Assembly (NCBI GenBank): GCA_016839655.1
Contig: JAEOTW010000337.1
Location: 1-19,681, forward strand
DNA: 19,681 nt
Direction: 5' to 3'
Origin: Promethearchaeota archaeon
GTDB taxonomy: Archaea > Asgardarchaeota > Lokiarchaeia > Sigynarchaeales > SOKP01
This document shows, in pieces, positions 15,360-19,681 of this stretch (position 1 is the first letter of the stretch; every line of letters begins with the position of its first letter). Both the position numbers and the translations under genes were made by a program. Under the pieces are notes generated by a model that saw nothing but the letters and a program-made list of their open reading frames with translations, searched no databases and was not told the origin of the DNA.

Positions 15360-16160
15360 TCACTCTGAGTACGCCTGTTGCTTTACTTTTTTTATTTTTT
15401 CTAGATTTTGAGTGTAAAATTTATCAATTTTATTTTTTGTTTCATCGTCTAAGTCAAGTTGAATGCAATCTTTATTTATTTTTACGATTTCAGGATGTTT
15501 GTTTAAATATTCAACAACTTTATCAAGTTCTAAAATAGTTTTAAAATAAATATTTGTGTAAAGATGTTTAATCAGTTTGTAATCCTCCTCATAATCAAGT
15601 GTTAGTCTGTAGTTTGGCTTTCTAAGTTTACTTTCTGCTTCTATTGTTTTGATATCAAAGACTTCTGGTCTGTTTATAAGATAGCCCCATATCTCAGTGT
15701 CAACTATTGTTTTTATTCTGTATACAGTTAAAAGAGCCTTAACATTCATACCATATGTTGCAGTTCCAAAAGGAAGGCCCGCTAGTTTAATAAAATCATG
15801 TCCTTCTTTTTTTATTTTGTCAACTATCAAGTTTGAGTAATCGATTGAAAAAAGAGGATTATCTGCAGTAATTCCTAAAAAATAATCAAGTCTATGTTTT
15901 TTCGCAGCATCATAAAGTCTTTGCAGGACATCGTCTTCGTCTCCTAAAAAATAAGAAATATTGTTTTTTTCTGCGATATCAACTAAGGGTTTATCCTGTG
16001 GATTTGGTGATGTACAAAGAACTATTTCTGAGATCTCCTTGATTTCCTTTGCTCTGTCAATTATTCTTTCAACAACTGTTTTACCATCTAGATCCTTTAA
16101 TATTTTAAGAGGAAGTCGTGATGATTTCAATCTTGCTGTAATCAAAAAACCGATTTTCAT
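15360..16160 (-). CDS. SpsF-type cytidylyltransferase, probable CMP-nonulosonate synthetase (cassette 2)
   Basis: A 266-residue paralogue of the protein at 4984-5712, aligning throughout: ARLKSSRLPLKIL near the N-terminus, CTSPNPQDKPLVD, YFLGDEDDVLQRLYDAAKK, then the metal-site ITADNPLF and LPFGTATYGMNVKAL. It probably charges a nonulosonic acid with CMP. The C-terminus is extended by about 25 residues beyond the first copy. I begin it at the ATG at 16160, preceded by GTGGAG at five bases; a TTG at 16178 would add six residues with no better signal. It stands between the divergent NeuB (29 bp upstream) and the canonical NeuB (10 bp downstream), so it might serve either. It is the only CMP-sugar synthetase in this operon. 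Confidence 0.8.
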   Translation of the reverse strand: MKIGFLITARLKSSRLPLKILKDLDGKTVVERIIDRAKEIKEISEIVLCTSPNPQDKPLVDIAEKNNISYFLGDEDDVLQRLYDAAKKHRLDYFLGITADNPLFSIDYSNLIVDKIKKEGHDFIKLAGLPFGTATYGMNVKALLTVYRIKTIVDTEIWGYLINRPEVFDIKTIEAESKLRKPNYRLTLDYEEDYKLIKHLYTNIYFKTILELDKVVEYLNKHPEIVKINKDCIQLDLDDETKNKIDKFYTQNLEKIKKVKQQAYSE

Positions 16161-16189
16161 AATAGCTCCACTTATCAACCTTTATTAAT

Positions 16190-17218
16190 TTATCTATTTA
16201 TTTTTGTAAAATCAATTATATCATCTTTTTTAATATCTTTTTTTGTTTTATGTCCAATAAGTTTTAAGAATTGTTTTTGTTCAATTTTGTTTTTTTCTTT
16301 AGTTCTTTTAAACCATAAGATATCTAAGGATAGCTTTTCTCCTTTCTTGATGTCTTTTTTTGCAACAATTGCTTTTTTCATTTGACCGACACTTCCATAT
16401 TTTTTTTCAGATTTGCTCATCTTTATATTTTCGTCACCATATGTAATTAGTGCAACTTCCATATATTTTTTAATCTGTCTCATTTGTTTTTTTCCAACTG
16501 CGGCTTGATAGTCGATTCTTTTTTTACCATAATTGCAAGTATAATGTTTCTCTAGTATTGAAAATCCCATCATCGCTGCTGCAGTGCTTAGGAATTCGTT
16601 GTATGGATCATCGAATCCTGTGTGATCTGCATATCCTACTGGAAGTTTGAACATATCTTTGATTTTTAACATTTTAGAAAGGTTAATTTCAGCATAGTTC
16701 GTAGGATAGCTTTGGAATCCATACATAAGTAGGATATCCTTTTTTTTGCTTTTTTTCAACAAATCAATTGCATAAGATATCTCATCTAAATTTGAGCCGC
16801 CTATTCCCAAAATAATCTGACCTTTAAATTTTGCAGCCTCGTTTAGTATAAAATAGTCATTTAGACTCGTAGCATGTATCTCTATTGCCTTTACCGCCTT
16901 TTTATTTTTTATGATGTAGTTTATGCTTTCTACATCATCACATAGAGCAACTATTTCTAAGCCTTTTTTAGTAGTATATTCGATAATTTTGTTCCATTGT
17001 GTCTCTGTAAAAATCCATTTTTCAACTTCTTTGTACAACGGATGATTTTTCTTCATGTAACTGTTTATTTTGAGAAGTAGATGAAATTTTATGGCATTAA
17101 GCTTTAAATCAGAAATTTCATCAATCATTTTGTAAAGATATTTTATGTCTCCTTCGTGATTGTATGCTGTTTCAGCTATTATATATGGTTTTTTGAAACT
17201 GGATTGTTTTGTAACCAT
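16190..17218 (-). CDS. Divergent NeuB-family nonulosonate synthase (cassette 2, NeuB-prime)
   Basis: A 342-residue paralogue of the protein at 3926-4984, about 40 percent identical by eye. Barrel plus SAF domain. Kept: E16 (IAETAYNHEG), K44, the metal histidines H199 (YADHT) and H225 (LEKH), D236 and R305 (FKRT). Altered in the same way as its partner: IKFH for VKFQ, YGFQSYPT (166-173) for HCTxxYPT, GIGGSN for the GTGM loop, RIDY for GPDH, and no PGTG. The same changes in two well-diverged copies argue for selection on a different active site rather than decay. The ATG at 17218 follows GGTGATAG. SpsF follows 29 bp downstream. Likely a PEP-condensing synthase with a non-standard aldose; a regulatory or partner subunit of canonical NeuB is possible. 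Confidence 0.82.
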   Translation of the reverse strand: MVTKQSSFKKPYIIAETAYNHEGDIKYLYKMIDEISDLKLNAIKFHLLLKINSYMKKNHPLYKEVEKWIFTETQWNKIIEYTTKKGLEIVALCDDVESINYIIKNKKAVKAIEIHATSLNDYFILNEAAKFKGQIILGIGGSNLDEISYAIDLLKKSKKKDILLMYGFQSYPTNYAEINLSKMLKIKDMFKLPVGYADHTGFDDPYNEFLSTAAAMMGFSILEKHYTCNYGKKRIDYQAAVGKKQMRQIKKYMEVALITYGDENIKMSKSEKKYGSVGQMKKAIVAKKDIKKGEKLSLDILWFKRTKEKNKIEQKQFLKLIGHKTKKDIKKDDIIDFTKINR

Positions 17219-17294
17219 ACTTCTATCACCAATTTAACAAAACAATGTAACATTTTCTTTAATAAAATACCTTGCTAAAATTAGAAATATAATT

Positions 17295-18821
17295 TTAAAT
17301 AACACCTAGTTTTGTGAAAAAGTTTTTAAGATTTTTATCAGATGCTGATTTATAAAACATATCTGCAATCTCAAGTGCTTGTCTTGAGTTTTTGCTATCA
17401 GATATCATATCCTGCATTACATTGATGAATTGTTCAGGGTTATTTACTATAAACTTTGTATTTGTTTTTCCCATCAAACTGCAAATATCAACAAAAATAT
17501 TAGGTATTCCAAATGCCATCGCCTCCAAACCACTGGTAGAGTATACTGTTGAATGAATATCGGTTATGGTGAAGAGTTTAAAAATATCTTCATATCTGTC
17601 AATCAATACTATGTGCTTGTATTTTTTTAATTCCAAATAATCTGTTTTCTCATATGGATGTGATTTAAAAAGTATACCAATATCCATATTCTGTTTTTCT
17701 AGGATTTTTGCAACTTGAATAAAAAAAGATTTTATCTCGGCACTAACGGTCCATTGTGACGTTACTAAGATATTATATTTAAATGATGAAATTGACTTTT
17801 TCAGGTTTTGATCTACTTCTTTTTTCAGGTTATTTTCCAGGTAAGGATGCCCGATCGAAATTACTTTTTCTTTATCAAACAAGTTACCATTTTTAACAAT
17901 TTCTGTGTATGCTTCTCCATGTGTAAGAAAATATTCTGGTAAACAATCTTTATTGTTTGTTGCTGTTGCTTTCTTATAAGCTAAGGAGTGGGATGTTATT
18001 AAACCATGCTGTAACTCAATAGAGGGAATATGAAGTTGTCGGCATGCTTGTGAAAGTGCCATAGAGAACCGTCCGTATCCACAGCGTATCAATACAGCCT
18101 TGGGTTTTATTTTTACTAATATTGAGTACAAGAATTGTTTGATATAGTAAAAAATCGTTATAAATTCGTAAACCATGTTCTTTACAATCGTCTTTTCAAT
18201 TTTTGATTTAGTACTTATAACATCTACTATCTGTAACAGTGTTTTTTCAGAAATAATTTTAAACCTTTTTCTTTTACTTATTTTAAAAAATAAAATATTC
18301 CAAAAAATCTTTGTGTATAGTGAAATGTGCATTGGAACATATATTTTAGAGTAGACACCACCAATGTACTTTCTCCGGCGTCCACTTTCCGAAGGCCATT
18401 CAAAAACAGCAAAATCATCGTTAAGAATTTCATATAGTGGATCTAAATAAATATCATAATACTTCCCATTTAATTTTTTTCGACTCTCGGTGCTTGAAAA
18501 ACCGCAGATTATTCCTTTCTTTTTTGGTAAAGATAATGGCAGAATACTTTCTTTGATAAAGGATAATAAAAAAAGTTTAGAGCCTTCTCTTGTGTCTTTT
18601 ATTTGTAGTTTAGGAAGCTCATCACAAATAAAAATACGAAGCAAGTTCCATATCTTTGTACCATCGGAGAGTTGTATTGAATCAACATCATATTCTCTCT
18701 CTATATCTTGAATTAAGGCAGCAGTAGAACTTTCTTTTATATCTCTCGCAACATGCAAACTATATGCATCATAGCATTCAATAATTTGTTTTACTTTTTC
18801 TTGAGTAGTAATTGATAACAC
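17295..18821 (-). CDS. GT-B capsule-type glycosyltransferase, candidate nonulosonic acid transferase
   Basis: A 508-residue protein with no signal peptide. The first 100 residues are unrecognised. The central part has PSIELQHGLITSHS (266-279), the QHG motif of capsule and surface polysaccharide transferases. The C-terminal lobe has FKSHPYEK (385-392, HP motif), IHSTVYSTSGLEAMAFGIP (422-440, S/T motif) and a helical tail. HP followed by STS recalls polysialyl- and Kdo-type transferases, so a CMP-sugar donor is plausible. It is the first gene of the long minus-strand run, 76 bp before the divergent NeuB. The start is unclear: GTG at 18821 lacks a Shine-Dalgarno, while an in-frame ATG at 18839 is cut off from the ORF by one TAG (18824-18822). 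TTG or ATG starts further inside would cost sequence of unknown value. Confidence 0.65.
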   Translation of the reverse strand: MLSITTQEKVKQIIECYDAYSLHVARDIKESSTAALIQDIEREYDVDSIQLSDGTKIWNLLRIFICDELPKLQIKDTREGSKLFLLSFIKESILPLSLPKKKGIICGFSSTESRKKLNGKYYDIYLDPLYEILNDDFAVFEWPSESGRRRKYIGGVYSKIYVPMHISLYTKIFWNILFFKISKRKRFKIISEKTLLQIVDVISTKSKIEKTIVKNMVYEFITIFYYIKQFLYSILVKIKPKAVLIRCGYGRFSMALSQACRQLHIPSIELQHGLITSHSLAYKKATATNNKDCLPEYFLTHGEAYTEIVKNGNLFDKEKVISIGHPYLENNLKKEVDQNLKKSISSFKYNILVTSQWTVSAEIKSFFIQVAKILEKQNMDIGILFKSHPYEKTDYLELKKYKHIVLIDRYEDIFKLFTITDIHSTVYSTSGLEAMAFGIPNIFVDICSLMGKTNTKFIVNNPEQFINVMQDMISDSKNSRQALEIADMFYKSASDKNLKNFFTKLGVI

Positions 18822-18859
18822 CTAGCTATTTACTTTCATCTCATTATTAATCATCACGT

Positions 18860-18870
18860 AATAAAATTTT
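18860..18870 (-). promoter_or_regulatory. Possible TATA box for the minus-strand operon
   Basis: The A/T-rich box AAAATTTTATT (minus strand) is centred about 25 bp before the ATG at 18839, the in-frame codon that precedes a TAG and then the annotated GTG. It would drive the leftward biosynthetic run from the divergent 118-bp gap. Confidence 0.35.
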
Positions 18871-18909
18871 GCAGTAAAACTAAATTGACAGTCAGACATA
18901 AGATTAACG

Positions 18910-18919
18910 TTAAATATAA
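18910..18919 (+). promoter_or_regulatory. Probable TATA box for the family 2 glycosyltransferase
   Basis: TTAAATATAA is centred about 25 bp before the ATG at 18940, the spacing for a leaderless archaeal transcript. The same arrangement precedes the flippase. No Shine-Dalgarno is present before this ATG. Confidence 0.5.
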
Positions 18920-18939
18920 AGTAATGATACTTTGAGCAG

Positions 18940-19681
18940 ATGGTAAAAAACTATCCGACAGTTTCCTTTATCATGCCTGTTTTAAACGAGGAGCGTACAA
19001 TCCAAAGATGTTTAGATTCAATATTAAATTTGGATTATCCAAAAGAAAAAATTGAAATTCTTTTTGCAATAGGGGCTTCAACTGATCAAACTAATAAAAT
19101 TATTAATGAATATGCAAAGAAACATAAAAACATAAAAATTCTTCAAAACCCAACCGGAAATACTTCAATTGGGCGGAAAATATGTGTTGAACAGTCTACT
19201 GGCGACATGCTGATGAACTACTCTGGTCATGTTGTTGCAGAAAAGAATCTTCTTAAGATCCTCGCATTAAAGCTCTTAAATTCTCCTGATGGAATCGTTT
19301 CTGTTGGTTGTTCCAATATCTCTCCAGAGGAGCAAAACTTTGTAGGAAAGGCGGCTGGGATTGCGTTCTCTAGTTTCATGGGGGGTAAAAATCTCTTCGT
19401 ACAAAATGCAGAGTTCAAAGAAGAACGTTTTTTAGATCATATTTCGTTTGCATGTTATCGCAAAGAAGCTGTCGAAGAAGTTGGTAATTTTGATCCGGCA
19501 TTTTGGTGCGGCCAAGATGCTGAATTGGATTTACGGCTGTTAAAAAAAGGCTACAAGATTTTATACACACCAAAAACAAAAGTACATCACTTCAAGAGAA
19601 CCACCAAAAGATCTTTATTTAGACAGATGTACCGATATGGCATAGCAAGGGCAAAAATGGTGAAAAAACATCCAAAAACCC
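18940..19681 (+). CDS. ExoA-like family 2 glycosyltransferase with altered acidic motifs (3' end missing)
   Basis: 247 residues are visible before the window ends. The overall pattern is that of succinoglycan ExoA-type GT2 enzymes: VSFIMPVLNEERTIQRCL (8-25), a GASTDQT loop (45-51), GHVVAEKNLL (96-105), HISFACYRKEAVEEVGNFD (167-185) and GQDAELDLRLLKKGYKI (191-207). Three acidic positions normally seen in the family are changed: the aspartate of DGGSTD is I44, the aspartate of the DAH metal motif is S95, and the EDxEL glutamate is Q192 (D193 and E195 remain). It may have lost metal-dependent catalysis or use a different mechanism. It is transcribed away from the nonulosonate operon from a shared 118-bp gap. 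The fold is firm, the activity doubtful. Confidence 0.8.
   Translation, partial: MVKNYPTVSFIMPVLNEERTIQRCLDSILNLDYPKEKIEILFAIGASTDQTNKIINEYAKKHKNIKILQNPTGNTSIGRKICVEQSTGDMLMNYSGHVVAEKNLLKILALKLLNSPDGIVSVGCSNISPEEQNFVGKAAGIAFSSFMGGKNLFVQNAEFKEERFLDHISFACYRKEAVEEVGNFDPAFWCGQDAELDLRLLKKGYKILYTPKTKVHHFKRTTKRSLFRQMYRYGIARAKMVKKHPKT

Noticed and set aside
16161..16178. TTG start six codons upstream for the second SpsF-like gene
   Set aside because: GTGGAG is placed correctly for the ATG at 16160, and the paralogue begins at the matching residue.
1..19681. CRISPR arrays, tRNA or rRNA genes, integrases and insertion sequences
   Set aside because: I looked for regular short repeats, cloverleaf-like segments and transposase motifs on both strands and saw none I could support by eye.

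Overview
The window looks archaeal, most plausibly a Thermoplasmatota-type euryarchaeon (inference). Three things point that way: a DUF2341 plus LamG surface protein with Ig-like repeats, A/T-rich boxes centred about 25 bp upstream of several start codons (the spacing expected for leaderless archaeal transcripts), and the family mix of the glycan genes. There is no rRNA, tRNA, CRISPR array or recognisable transposase. The sequence is AT-rich, and the genes between about 9.2 and 17.2 kb are visibly richer in A/T than the flippase at 2.1-3.7 kb.

Layout. 1-1623: 3' part of a secreted repeat/DUF2341/LamG protein. 1624-2117: intergenic, with a collapsed sugar-1-phosphate nucleotidylyltransferase remnant. 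2118-3722: Wzx-type flippase. 3723-3925: intergenic, with a 27-codon ORF that may be a gene remnant. 3926-5712 (+): a divergent NeuB-like synthase and an SpsF-type cytidylyltransferase. These converge on 5735-7919 (-): a canonical NeuB and a NeuC. 7920-8237: a decayed fragment of another NeuB. 8238-18821 (-): a long collinear run. Read 5' to 3' on the minus strand it is GT-B glycosyltransferase, divergent NeuB, SpsF-type cytidylyltransferase, canonical NeuB, NeuC, hexapeptide acetyltransferase, DegT aminotransferase, CapD-like 4,6-dehydratase, a second GT-B glycosyltransferase and a sulfotransferase. 18940-end (+): a family 2 glycosyltransferase, cut by the window edge.

How it works together. 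The window is a nonulosonic (sialic-like) acid locus. The long minus-strand run holds every step expected for a legionaminic-type sugar: 4,6-dehydration and 4-amination of UDP-GlcNAc, N-acetylation, hydrolysing 2-epimerisation, condensation with phosphoenolpyruvate and CMP activation. The genes stand in exactly the reverse order of those reactions. Candidate transferases, a sulfotransferase and a flippase would assemble, decorate and export the glycan, probably onto S-layer or other surface glycoproteins.

The most striking feature is that the set {divergent NeuB, SpsF, canonical NeuB, NeuC} occurs twice (3926-7919 and 13156-17218). Each copy has one ordinary and one unusual NeuB. The two unusual NeuBs share the same active-site substitutions while keeping the metal-binding histidines and catalytic residues. 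This suggests a conserved, poorly described NeuB subclass working beside canonical NeuB, possibly making a second nonulosonate or forming a mixed enzyme. A fifth, broken neuB copy between the cassettes records gene turnover.
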